From an uncultured Bacteroidales bacterium (GTDB taxonomy: Bacteria; Bacteroidota; Bacteroidia; Bacteroidales; Bacteroidaceae), in NCBI GenBank assembly GCA_946055515.1, contig CAMGGA010000004.1, forward strand, positions 1-42,997: 42,997 nt of DNA, given 5' to 3'. Under the pieces are notes generated by a model, which ran no database searches, had not been told where the DNA came from, and saw only the letters and a list, made by a program, of their open reading frames with translations. The position numbers and the translations under genes are program-made. Positions 35,484-42,997 of this stretch are shown here, piece by piece; position 1 is the first letter of the stretch; each line of letters opens with the position of its first letter.

Positions 35484-36962
35484 ATGAAGTACAAACTCCT
35501 ACTGCCGCTGCTGCTGGTCGCGCTGGCCTTCACCGCCTGCGACGACACCACGCAAATGATTGGCATGGACTTGATGCCCGACGGCGACAACGTCACGGCA
35601 CAGGCCAAGGTCTATCAGGTGACCACGAAAACCGTGCCCGTAGACGCTGTATTGGCCCGCACGGCCAACTGCTACTTAGGCAGCATCGTTGATCCTGACC
35701 TCCACGTGCAGACCACCTGCGACTTCATGGCGCAACTCCACCTCCCCGAACAGTTCAGGCTGCCCACCCTCGACCGCCTCATGACCGACGCCGAGGGAAA
35801 GCCCTTCTGCGACTCGTGCGACGTGCGCCTCTATTTCGAGGAATACAACGGCGACTCGCTGGCCTCCATGAAGCTGAAGGTCTTCGAACTCGACAAGCAC
35901 ACACCCATCGACGAGAAGGTAGCCTACTACTCCAACATCGACCCGATGGACTACGTCACGCCCGACCAAAACTTCAGCAAGGAAATCACCTACTCCGTCA
36001 AGGACCTGACGCGGCCGGAGTATGAAACGAGCGGCGGAACGTATTACAGACAAGTGGTGGTGAAGATGCCGAAGGACTACGGCACACAGCTCTTGCAGAC
36101 CTACTTCGCCCACCCCGAATATTTCACAGACACCTACCGCTTCAACCAGGAGGTGTGCCCTGGCTTCTACTTCAAGCACGCGGGCGGCACGGGCGCCGTG
36201 CTGAAAACCAAGATGATGGCGCTCAACGTCTATTTCCGCTACCACACGCTCACCGAAGCCGGCCAAGACACCATCGTGGACGGCATGCAGCGCTTCGGCG
36301 CCACGGAGGAGGTGATCCAGAGCACACGCATCAACAACCAGTACCCTGGCAGCCTGTCGCTCGAGAAGATCCAGCAGATGCCCTACACCTTCGTGAAGAC
36401 GCCCGCGGCCTTCTTCACGGAAATGACGCTCCCCGTGGACGAAATCGTGGCGGGCGAACACTACAACGACAGCATCAACCAGGCCAAGGTCACCATCCGC
36501 AAGTATGCCGAAGAGAAAGACCAGGTCATTCCCCCTCCCTCCTTCCTGCTGCTCGTCCGCAAGGACTACATGAACACGTTCTTCGAGAAGAAGGAACTGC
36601 CCAACAGCAGCGAGGCGTACCTGAGCAACCAGTATTCCGTCTCGAGCAACGCCTACCAGTTTGCCAACATCGGCCAGCTCATCACGAACCTGCGCAACGA
36701 GCGTGACCTCGGCGCCGGCGTGACGGCGACCGACACCGAAGCACAGCGCGCCGAGAAGTATGCCCGCTGGGAGGCCGAACATCCCGACTGGAACCGGGTG
36801 ATGATCGTCCCCGTGGCGGTGAAGACCACGACCTCGAGCATGACAGGCAGCCAGACCATCCAGAGCGTGAGCCACGAAATGGGCCTCACCTCTGCCCGCC
36901 TCGAAGGGGGCTACGGCGTTCCCCTCAACATCGAAGTGGTCTACAGCCGCAACAACCATTAA
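35484..36962 (+). CDS. DUF4270 family lipoprotein
   Basis: A 492-aa exported lipoprotein. The signal peptide MKYKLLLPLLLVALAFTAC ends in a clear lipobox (AFTAC) with DDTTQMIGMDLMPDG following. The mature N-terminal region has the DUF4270 pattern NCYLGSIVDPDLHVQTTCDF, then alternating beta-rich stretches (RYHTLTEAGQDTIVDGMQRF) and FANIGQLITNL. DUF4270 proteins are widespread in Bacteroidetes; no biochemical role is established that I know of. The Asp-Asp after the Cys may influence sorting. It lies 186 nt after the GT5-like gene, separated by the large inverted repeat, and has its own downstream terminator. Confidence 0.85.
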   Translation: MKYKLLLPLLLVALAFTACDDTTQMIGMDLMPDGDNVTAQAKVYQVTTKTVPVDAVLARTANCYLGSIVDPDLHVQTTCDFMAQLHLPEQFRLPTLDRLMTDAEGKPFCDSCDVRLYFEEYNGDSLASMKLKVFELDKHTPIDEKVAYYSNIDPMDYVTPDQNFSKEITYSVKDLTRPEYETSGGTYYRQVVVKMPKDYGTQLLQTYFAHPEYFTDTYRFNQEVCPGFYFKHAGGTGAVLKTKMMALNVYFRYHTLTEAGQDTIVDGMQRFGATEEVIQSTRINNQYPGSLSLEKIQQMPYTFVKTPAAFFTEMTLPVDEIVAGEHYNDSINQAKVTIRKYAEEKDQVIPPPSFLLLVRKDYMNTFFEKKELPNSSEAYLSNQYSVSSNAYQFANIGQLITNLRNERDLGAGVTATDTEAQRAEKYARWEAEHPDWNRVMIVPVAVKTTTSSMTGSQTIQSVSHEMGLTSARLEGGYGVPLNIEVVYSRNNH

Positions 36963-36989
36963 CCCGCTTTTTCCCCGACAGACCTATAT

Positions 36990-37038
36990 GGGCTATGGCT
37001 CTGGTGCTGCCACGCGCCCGGCCATAGCCCTTTCTTTT
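36990..37038 (+). terminator. Rho-independent terminator after the DUF4270 gene
   Basis: GGGCTATGGC pairs perfectly with GCCATAGCCC, followed by TTTCTTTTT. Confidence 0.88.
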
Positions 37039-37085
37039 TCGACAAAGCCGAAGCGCCGCGTCGCCCCTCCCAAATCCGTACTCCC

Positions 37086-37811
37086 ATGAAAGTGCTTATC
37101 TTTGCAGCCGGCCTCGGCACACGCCTGAAGCCGCTCACCGACACCATGCCGAAAGCCCTCGTTCCGCTCCACGGCACTCCCCTACTCGCCCACACGCTCC
37201 AGCGGCTCATCGACAGCGGAGCCACGGAAGCCGTGGTGAACATTCACCACTTCGGCCAGCAAATCATCGACTACCTCGGCAGCCGCGACTGGGGCATCCC
37301 CGTGCGCATCTCCGACGAGCGCGACCTCCTGCTCGAGACGGGCGGCGGCCTGCGCCGCGCGGCCCCGCTCTTCACCGACGGAGAAGCGCCCATCCTCATC
37401 CACAACGTGGACATCCTCTCCAACGCCGACCTGCCCGCGCTCTACCATGCGTCCACAAGCCACGATGCCCTCCTGTTGGTGAGCGACCGCCCCACGCAGC
37501 GCTACCTGCTCTTCGACGACGACCTGCGCCTGCGCGGCTGGACCAACCTGGCCACGGGCGAAGTGCGATCGCCCTACCCCGACCTCGACCCGAGCGGACT
37601 CCACCGCCTGGCCTTTGCGGGCATCCATTGCTTCTCGCCCCGCCTGCTGCCGCGCATGGCGGAGTGGCCCGAAAAGTTTTCCATCATCGACTTCTACCTG
37701 AAAGTCTGCGCCGAGGCCGACATCCGCGCCTGCCTGCAGCCCGGCCTGCAACTGCTCGACGTGGGCAAGGTCGATTCGCTCCGCCAAGCCGAAACATTCC
37801 TCCGTCCCTGA
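37086..37811 (+). CDS. Sugar-1-phosphate nucleotidyltransferase, MurU-like
   Basis: A 241-aa cytosolic NTP-transferase. MKVLIFAAGLGTRLKPLTDT is the nucleotide-binding start (consensus LAAGxGTRLxPLT), MPKALVPLHGTPLL has the catalytic Lys, LLETGGGLRRAAPLF the base/sugar loop and ILIHNVDILSNADLPALY the metal-binding Asp. The short length without C-terminal left-handed helix and the FAGIHCFSPRLL and IDFYLKVCA segments resemble MurU, which makes UDP-MurNAc in cell-wall recycling. Other members use mannose- or heptose-phosphate, so substrate is not certain. No AmgK-like kinase is adjacent. It is monocistronic after a terminator. Confidence 0.82.
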   Translation: MKVLIFAAGLGTRLKPLTDTMPKALVPLHGTPLLAHTLQRLIDSGATEAVVNIHHFGQQIIDYLGSRDWGIPVRISDERDLLLETGGGLRRAAPLFTDGEAPILIHNVDILSNADLPALYHASTSHDALLLVSDRPTQRYLLFDDDLRLRGWTNLATGEVRSPYPDLDPSGLHRLAFAGIHCFSPRLLPRMAEWPEKFSIIDFYLKVCAEADIRACLQPGLQLLDVGKVDSLRQAETFLRP

Positions 37812-37873
37812 CCGAAAAAACAGCTTTTCCCCGCCCTTTTCTATACGTATTTTTAAACGGGAAAAAATCCGTC

Positions 37874-38235
37874 AATCCTTCAGCCACTGCTTCAAAGCCG
37901 TTGATAATCAGCGAAAAAGTGGCTGAAGGATTTGATTTTTAAATCCTTCAGCAAGGTTCAGCAGTGGGTCGGCATCCGTCCGCCGCCCGCCTCTCCCTCC
38001 CGCGTTTCAGTCGCAGGCTTCGCCGCGCCAATCCCGGCCTTCGGCATGCCAGTCCCTGGCTTTGTCCGCCCCACGCGATGCCCTGCCGCGCAGCGTTCCC
38101 TCCGCCCCCTTCCTGAAGCATCGCTGAACGAGGCTGAAGGATTTGAAAATCAAATCCTTCAGCCTGTTTTCCATTGATTTCCAGCACCTTACGCACATCC
38201 GCTGAAGGATTGAAGCATTTTTTGAAGGATTTAAA
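37874..38235. repeat. Cluster of GCTGAAGGATT inverted repeats
   Basis: At 38132-38164 GGCTGAAGGATTTGA and TCAAATCCTTCAGCC form a perfect 15-bp stem with a 3-nt loop. At ~37922-37952 GCTGAAGGATTT and AAATCCTTCAGC form another. Further single copies lie at ~37873 and ~38199-38232. The central part between them carries the 21-bp units. Confidence 0.8.
38008..38070. repeat. Three degenerate 21-bp units
   Basis: CAGTCGCAGGCTTCGCCGCG, CAATCCCGGCCTTCGGCATG and CAGTCCCTGGCTTTGTCCGC begin at exact 21-bp intervals and match the repeat family at 16444 and 5780, though diverged in the second half. Confidence 0.6.
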
Positions 38236-38419
38236 ATGCGTATATAGTCGGCGGTTTGGGCGAGCCAGTGCCCCGCCCGAACGTTTCATTCTGCCCCATG
38301 CACGCCTGCCAAAGCGGTTGGCGTCTTACCCGCGCGAGCCTTACGCGCTTTTCGGGAAAACGTCCCCGCCGCTGGGCAAACAAACAGGCATGCGGCATCC
38401 GTCTGTCCGAGAAATTCAT

Positions 38420-38427
38420 TAAATTTG
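38420..38427 (+). promoter_or_regulatory. -7 box for the AraC-type gene
   Basis: TAAATTTG, an exact TAnnTTTG, about 43 nt before the ATG. No -33 TTTG was seen. Confidence 0.45.
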
Positions 38428-38469
38428 CGAACATAAAAACATTTGTCTTTTAACCCCTCCGTTCCACGT

Positions 38470-39564
38470 ATGGACCAAACGCTGTATCGCTACTCGCTCT
38501 GCATGGCCCTGCCGCTGATGTGGTTTTTCGGGTTCCACATGCTTTTTGCCCCGACACCCGGCAAGAAAATCTATTCCAACTTCCTGCGGTCGCGCCGCCT
38601 GATGGGCACGGCCCTGCTCCTTCTGTCGGCCAACTACGCCGTACACTTCGCCTTTTCCCTACGGCTCAAAGACCCCAACGCCACCATCCTGCTGAACCTG
38701 GCCACCTACTTCCTCTGCTACTGGCTCTTCAGTTCGGCCATGATGACGCTGCTCGACAACCGCTACCTTTCCCGCCGGCGCACGTTCCGCCACTTGGGGC
38801 TGTGCCTGGCATTTTCCGCCGTGGCCTGTGCGGTCGGCGTGTGCGGCCCGCACGGGTGGTACCGGCAATGGGGCACGTTTGCGTTGGCGGCCGGACTGGT
38901 GGTCTACGGGCTCTTTCTCTCCGTCCGCCTGCTGCGGACCTACAGGCAGGCCCTCAGGATGTTCGAGGACACACATTCCGACGACATCGGCGCCTACATC
39001 CGCTGGCTCTCCGTCTTCACCTATTGGGCCATCGGGTTCGGGGTGAGCTGCGGCCTGCTCACGTTCCTCCCCGACGCGTATGTGTTTGTCTGGGTCCTGT
39101 CGTCAGTTCCCTTCTACGTCTACCTCTACTGCTGCTACCAAAACTACATGCTGTTTTACGAGAAAGTGGAGAATGCCCTGCAGGAGGACGCCGCGCCGGA
39201 AGCGACCGACGGGGAGGACGCGCCGGCCTACCATGCCGAGATTGCCCGCCGCATCCAGGAGTGGATTTCGCAGGAAGGCTACCGCCGGCCGGGACTGACG
39301 CTGAACGAGTTGGCGCAGTTGCTCTGCACCAACCGCACCTACCTCTCGGAGTATATCCACAGCGTCTACGGGACAAGTTTCCGCGACTGGATTTCAGGGC
39401 TGCGCATCGAGTATGCCAAGGCAGCCATGGAGCAGCACCCCCGGCGCAAGATACAGCAGGTTTCCGAAGAGGCGGGATTTCTGTCCCAGAGCCACTTCTT
39501 CCGCACCTTCAGCGAGAAAGAAGGCTGCTCGCCGGCCCGCTGGCGCAAGAGCCGCATGGAGTGA
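38470..39564 (+). CDS. Membrane-anchored AraC-family transcriptional regulator
   Basis: A 364-aa protein starting at ATG 38470 (MDQTLYRYSL); the track start is a TTG nine codons earlier. About seven hydrophobic helices span the first ~230 residues (ALPLMWFFGFHMLF, LMGTALLLLSANYAVHFAF, FALAAGLVVYGLFL, VFVWVLSSVPFYVYLYCC). An acidic linker follows (ALQEDAAPEATDGEDAP), then two AraC helix-turn-helix motifs (LTLNELAQLLCTNRTYLSEY and KIQQVSEEAGFLSQSHFFRT). Such proteins are thought to turn a membrane or envelope signal directly into transcription. It lies 216 nt before the Ntn lipoprotein gene on the same strand, a likely target by context. Signal and regulon are unknown. Confidence 0.87.
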   Translation: MDQTLYRYSLCMALPLMWFFGFHMLFAPTPGKKIYSNFLRSRRLMGTALLLLSANYAVHFAFSLRLKDPNATILLNLATYFLCYWLFSSAMMTLLDNRYLSRRRTFRHLGLCLAFSAVACAVGVCGPHGWYRQWGTFALAAGLVVYGLFLSVRLLRTYRQALRMFEDTHSDDIGAYIRWLSVFTYWAIGFGVSCGLLTFLPDAYVFVWVLSSVPFYVYLYCCYQNYMLFYEKVENALQEDAAPEATDGEDAPAYHAEIARRIQEWISQEGYRRPGLTLNELAQLLCTNRTYLSEYIHSVYGTSFRDWISGLRIEYAKAAMEQHPRRKIQQVSEEAGFLSQSHFFRTFSEKEGCSPARWRKSRME

Positions 39565-39708
39565 GCGTTCCGCAGGGCGGAGATGCCACCCGGCACCCAG
39601 CGGCCACTGCAAAGGCTTCCGGGCTGCCCATTCTTCAAAAAAAGTGTCCAGTCATCAAAAAGAGCGTCCGCAGTGCAGCCGCGGCCTTTTCCACTACCCC
39701 ATATTCCT

Positions 39709-39716
39709 TATATTTG
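39709..39716 (+). promoter_or_regulatory. Promoter -7 box for the Ntn lipoprotein gene
   Basis: TATATTTG, an exact TAnnTTTG, with TTTT 18 bp upstream as a near -33. It lies 65 nt before the ATG. Confidence 0.55.
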
Positions 39717-39780
39717 CATGGCAACCTGCCCTGTGCAGGCGATAGGCATTCACTTTATCCCTTCATCTAAACCTACTATT

Positions 39781-41010
39781 ATGACTCACTTTAAATTCGC
39801 GAAGCATTTTGCCATGCTGTACACCTGCGGCATGCTGCTGTCACTGGCCACCGCAGCCTGCAGCGACGACAACACCCCCGCTCCCCCACCTTCCACGCCT
39901 ACGGAAAACAAGGCGCTGCTGCTTACCGACGAGAAGAAGCTGGCGATGGTGCATTCCCTGGTAGACCTCGAGGGCAACAAGGGACGCATCTACGAAATGA
40001 CCTACGACGTGGACTACAAGCTCGACGAGGCCCTCCAGTTCGAGATCGACGGCACGGCCACGCTGAAGCAGTTTGTGGCGCAGTACCTGCTGGACGTTTC
40101 TCCCTCGGCCCGCAACCTCAGTCTACGTTTCGATGCGGGCTGCAGCGTCTTTGCCTGCCCCGACAAGTCTACGGGCCATTACCTGATGGGCCGCAACTTC
40201 GACTTCAATCACCTCGACCCCGACACGAAGGAACGCATCATGATTCCCGCCATTGTGGTCCACACGGCGCCGGCAGGCGGCAAGAAGTCGGTGTCGTTCG
40301 TGGACGGCCAGTTCATTGACTACAAGAGCGGTTTCTACACCGACGGCACTTCCGACCTTTCGATGTTGATGGCCTTGCCCTACCTGTTGCTGGACGGCAT
40401 CAACGAGGACGGCTTCGCCATCAGCGTGCTGAAACTGGACGGCAAGCCCACCTGGCAGCAGGAGGCGGGCAAGAAGACCATCTTCACCACCGTGGCCATG
40501 CGCCTGCTGCTCGACAGGGCCAGCACGGTGAAGGAAGCGCTGGAGATGCTGAAGGCGTACAACATGAGTATGGACAAGGACCCTAAGGCCAGCTACCACT
40601 TCTTCATGGCCGACGCCACGGGCGACTATGCCATTGTGGAATACACCAACCCCGACCTTTCGTGCCACCCCGACAGGATGGAAGTGCTCACGGGCACGGA
40701 CACGCTGCGCTGCCTGACCAACTTCTACGTGTCGCCGACGATGGCCAACACGGACCATGGCATCAACAAGTCTTCCCACGGCATGGAGCGTTACCGCATT
40801 GTGCGGGAGAACCTGCTGCAGTATGCCTACAACCTGACGGCCGCGCAGGGCATGGGCGTGCTGGGCAAGGTGGCGCAAGGCCCGGAAGACAGCTATATGT
40901 CCACTGGCTTCACCCAATGGTCTGAAATCTACAATCTCAGCAAGAAGAGGGTGACAATGTCCCTGCTGAGGGAGTTTGACAAGACCTTTGAATTTGGCAT
41001 CAGCCAATAG
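39781..41010 (+). CDS. Ntn-hydrolase lipoprotein, choloylglycine hydrolase/linear-amide hydrolase-like
   Basis: A 409-aa exported lipoprotein that probably cleaves linear amides (bile-salt, N-acyl-amino-acid or beta-lactam-like bonds). I use ATG 39781; the longer track start passes through the promoter. The signal peptide ends at lipobox LATAAC (Cys27), then a Pro-rich spacer. A prosegment runs to about residue 120, after which GCSVFACPDKSTGHYLMGRN gives the candidate N-terminal nucleophile Cys121 and FDFNH follows. YLLLDGINEDGFAISVLKLD and FFMADATGDYAIVEYTNPD are typical of the family core. The true substrate is unknown. The membrane AraC regulator upstream may control it. Confidence 0.82.
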   Translation: MTHFKFAKHFAMLYTCGMLLSLATAACSDDNTPAPPPSTPTENKALLLTDEKKLAMVHSLVDLEGNKGRIYEMTYDVDYKLDEALQFEIDGTATLKQFVAQYLLDVSPSARNLSLRFDAGCSVFACPDKSTGHYLMGRNFDFNHLDPDTKERIMIPAIVVHTAPAGGKKSVSFVDGQFIDYKSGFYTDGTSDLSMLMALPYLLLDGINEDGFAISVLKLDGKPTWQQEAGKKTIFTTVAMRLLLDRASTVKEALEMLKAYNMSMDKDPKASYHFFMADATGDYAIVEYTNPDLSCHPDRMEVLTGTDTLRCLTNFYVSPTMANTDHGINKSSHGMERYRIVRENLLQYAYNLTAAQGMGVLGKVAQGPEDSYMSTGFTQWSEIYNLSKKRVTMSLLREFDKTFEFGISQ

Positions 41011-41149
41011 CACTGCCGCCCATGCCGGCCTTGGGGCTCCGCCGCGCAGGCAATGCCCCCGACCGGCGCGGGCCGCGGCCTGCAGTCCGGCCCGATGGCG
41101 AAAGGGACACGATATTCTTTGTAAAAGTGCAAACGTTTGGGATTTTTTG

Positions 41150-41157
41150 TACTTTTG
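41150..41157 (+). promoter_or_regulatory. -7 box at the head of the restriction-modification remnant
   Basis: TACTTTTG, an exact TAnnTTTG, 17 nt before the helicase-stub ATG. The nearest TTTG elements are 10 and 28 bp upstream, so the -33 does not fit. Confidence 0.45.
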
Positions 41158-41173
41158 CAGGGAATGCGCTTCT

Positions 41174-41278
41174 ATGGATATAATTGACAACATACACAAG
41201 ACCCTCAAAGAGGATTTGGTCATTGAGCTCACACGAGGCAGCAAACTCTCCATTGCTGCCTCTTGCTTTTATGTATGA
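41174..41278 (+). pseudogene. 34-codon stub of a helicase gene
   Basis: The frame reads MDIIDNIHKTLKEDL then GSKLSIAASC and stops after CFYV. I recognise MxIIDN plus GSKLSIAAxCFS as the opening of the large helicases (PLD-like N-terminus, SNF2-type) that head Bacteroidales helicase-DUF4391-Mod loci; intact forms run on for roughly a thousand residues. The break comes exactly after CF, where intact forms continue SxYAF. A promoter -7 box still sits just ahead. The rest of the gene appears deleted. The family recall is from memory and unverified. Confidence 0.5.
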
Positions 41279-41417
41279 ACCTCGACAGCGTTTGCAGCCA
41301 CTTGGTGGCTCGGCGTCGGCTACATTGAAGAAGCCACTCAATCACGAGCATCAATTCAACAGGCAAATGGATATCCGCGCGCATATCAAAGCAGTCAAAA
41401 AAAACAACTCACACAAT
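41279..41417 (+). pseudogene. Apparent DUF4391 C-terminal remnant fused to mod
   Basis: In the frame of the following mod start, the segment reads LKKPLNHEHQFNRQMDIRAH and IKAVKKNNSHN. Lys-rich LxxKLxxExQFNRQVEIN tails are what I recall at the end of DUF4391 proteins, which usually lie between the helicase and mod genes. The upstream portion has no match, and the frame enters mod without a stop. It fits a deletion scar, but the segment is short. Confidence 0.35.
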
Positions 41418-42997
41418 ATGGAACTCCCACGAATGGAACTCAAATCGGTGTCGGGCAGCCAGCTGAACTTGGATGCCCTCTACCAACTCTGCCCCTCTTG
41501 TTTCACGGAAGTGCGTGACGAAAAATCGGGGGGGGGTAAAACGCAAGATTGACTTCAAAGTGCTGCGCGAACTCCTCGGCGACAATGCCTTTGAGGGCGC
41601 GGACGAACAGTATGGTTTCTCCTGGGTGGGCAAGAATGCCGCCCGCCGCGAAGCCGCCAAGGTGTGCCACAAGACGCTGCGCCCCTGCCCCAAGGAGAGC
41701 GTGGACTGGAACACTACGGAGAACCTCTATATCGAGGGCGACAACCTCGAAGTGCTGAAACTCTTGCAGAAGTCGTACCTCGGCAAGGTGAAAATGATTT
41801 ACATTGACCCGCCCTACAACACGGGCAATGATTTTGTGTATAGGGATGACTTTGCGCAGTCAGCCGACGACTACGACATGTCGGCTGGAAATGTGGACGA
41901 GGTGGGCAACCGCCTGCGCAAGAACACCGACACCAATGCCCGCTTCCATTCAGACTGGTGCTCGATGATTTATGAACGGCTGTTGGTGGCGAGAAGTCTG
42001 CTGACGGAGGATGGGGTGATATTTATTTCGATAGATGACCATGAGCAGAAGAACCTCAAGAATGTTTGTGATGAGGTTTTCGGATCTAACAATTTCTTAG
42101 CTCAAATAGTTTGGGAAAGAGCCTTTTCACCAATTAACCTAATGAAACATTTTTCTCCTTCACACGACTATATTTTGTGCTATGCTAATAACATAGAAAG
42201 GGCTTTTTGCAATGGGATAGGTCGTAGTGAGGAGGCAAATGATAGATATAGCAACCCCGACAATGACCCACGTGGCGTATGGTCTTCAAGTGATATATCA
42301 GTAGGTCCTCCTATAGAAGCTAATATTTATCCTATCATCACACCCTCTGGGCGCAGTGTAGAGCCTCCAGCTGGGCGCAGCTGGAGTCTCTCACGAAAAG
42401 CTTTTCGTGAGAGACTAGAGGATAATAGAATTTGGTTTGGCCCTGATGGTGATGGAGTACCAAGAATAAAACGCTTCTTATCGGAATTGCGTAAAACAGG
42501 TATTACTCCAATGACAATTTGGAAATATACCGAAGTAGACCATTCACAGGGAGCAACCCAAAAACTAGCCAAACTATTTGACGGGAAGAAATATTTTGAT
42601 TATCCAAAGTCTGTGCCCTTGATAGAAAGGTGCTTACAACTATACACAGATAAAGACAGTCTTATCCTCGACTTCTTCTCCGGCTCCGCCACCACCGCCC
42701 ATGCCGTGATGCAACTCAACGCTGAGGACGGCGGCAATCGCAAATTCATTATGGTGCAGTTGCCCGAGGAAACAGATGAGAAGAGCGAAGCACGCAAAGC
42801 GGGCTATGCCAACATCTGCGAAATCGGCAAAGAGCGCATCCGTCGCGCTGGCAAGAAAATCAAGGAAGAGTCTCCGCTGACTACACAAAACCTCGACACA
42901 GGCTTCCGCGTATTCAAGTGCGAGGAGAGCTTTATGAACGAGGTGTATTTCAACCCGTCAGCACTGGCCCAAAACGACCTTTTCAGACAGGTGGACA
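41418..42997 (+). CDS. mod: Type III-like DNA methyltransferase Mod, frameshifted at a G9 tract (phase-off as read), partial
   Basis: This is a beta-class adenine methyltransferase, the modification/specificity subunit of a type III-like restriction system. From ATG 41418 (MELPRMELKSVSGSQLNLDA; 41433 and 41367 are alternatives) the frame closes at 41552, just after G9. From 41536 another frame is open to the right edge (about 487 codons, checked codon by codon). It carries WVGKNAARREA, ENLYIEGDNLEVLKLLQKSY, catalytic motif IV IYIDPPYNTGNDFVY, RFHSDWCSMIYERL, an AT-rich target-recognition region (~42090-42640) and SAM-binding motif I LDFFSGSATTAHAV. The order IV-TRD-I defines the beta class. 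G8 or G11 would join the frames. A sequencing error in the homopolymer is the main alternative. The res gene would lie beyond the edge. Confidence 0.88.
41528..41536 (+). repeat. G9 homopolymer inside mod
   Basis: Nine G between TC and TAAAACGC. The length determines whether codons before (GAC GAA AAA) and after (CGC AAG ATT GAC) share a frame: they do with 8 or 11 G, not with 9 or 10. Confidence 0.95.
42365..42416. repeat. Two adjacent palindromes inside the mod recognition region
   Basis: CTCCAGCTG/CAGCTGGAG with a 4-nt loop (42365-42386) runs into a loopless 32-bp perfect palindrome, AGTCTCTCACGAAAAG and its complement (42385-42416). Both stay in frame and encode the segment around GRSWSLSRKAFRERLED. 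Confidence 0.9.

Larger units (their letters stand above)
37812..38469. other. 658-bp gap rich in AATCCTTCAGC palindromes
   Basis: No gene is supported. It holds several AATCCTTCAGC/GCTGAAGGATT elements, three degenerate 21-bp units and a -7 box for the AraC-type gene (38420-38427). The track ORFs here are repeat translations. Confidence 0.75.

Noticed and set aside
40123-41253. 376-aa minus-strand ORF
   Set aside because: Antisense of the Ntn lipoprotein gene; His/Val/Arg-rich shadow composition.

Overview
The window looks like chromosome from a GC-rich member of the Bacteroidales, most likely Prevotellaceae-like (inference). Supporting signs: many transcription starts carry the Bacteroidetes -7 box TAnnTTTG instead of a TATAAT -10; the core genes include a Bacteroides-type serine palmitoyltransferase, a PPi-dependent phosphofructokinase, a TamL-type Omp85 lipoprotein, a DUF4270 lipoprotein and type B L31; and the Mod methyltransferase and its remnants at the right end are of a kind I know from Bacteroides/Prevotella. 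No tRNA, rRNA, CRISPR array or transposase was seen. The GC-rich codon usage leaves very long antisense shadow ORFs, which are left out.

Layout. 1-5.4 kb: an MBOAT O-acyltransferase running off the left edge (-), pyrF (+), a repeat-filled gap, then mltG, a GH109-like oxidoreductase/glycosidase and rpmE2, all on the minus strand. 5.4-9.4 kb: a 1-kb gene-free gap, then spt and pfp as one operon closed by a strong terminator. 9.4-15.5 kb: a dispersed palindromic element, then (all minus) asnS, rluB, purB and citrate synthase. 15.8-22.4 kb (+): a secreted PAP2 phosphatase, a 21-bp repeat array, thiE-thiC, nudC and a RelA-type (p)ppGpp synthetase whose hydrolase motifs are degenerate. 22.4-26.0 kb (+): repeats carrying a promoter, tamL and a WalJ/YycJ-like metallo-hydrolase.

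26.1-32.6 kb is an accessory island between housekeeping genes. It holds a 683-aa predicted exported protein overlapping a 434-aa caspase/CHAT-like protein (His/Cys dyad plus a beta-rich module), a terminator, a small exported basic protein, and a 741-aa winged-helix/TPR protein that lacks the NTPase domain usually found with that architecture. This is the best candidate for an undescribed system. 32.8-37.8 kb: panD/panC (-), then an orphan GT5 N-terminal-domain protein, the DUF4270 lipoprotein and a MurU-like nucleotidyltransferase (+). 37.8-41 kb: a gap full of AATCCTTCAGC palindromes, a membrane-anchored AraC-family regulator and an Ntn (choloylglycine-hydrolase-like) lipoprotein.

41.1 kb to the right edge: a type III-like restriction-modification locus. 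A 34-codon stub of a helicase gene and an apparent DUF4391 tail precede a Mod methyltransferase interrupted by a G9 tract. With G9 the reading frame closes after 45 codons; with G8 or G11 it would run on through the whole beta-class methyltransferase. This is the hallmark of a phase-variable mod gene, and its target-recognition region is conspicuously AT-rich.
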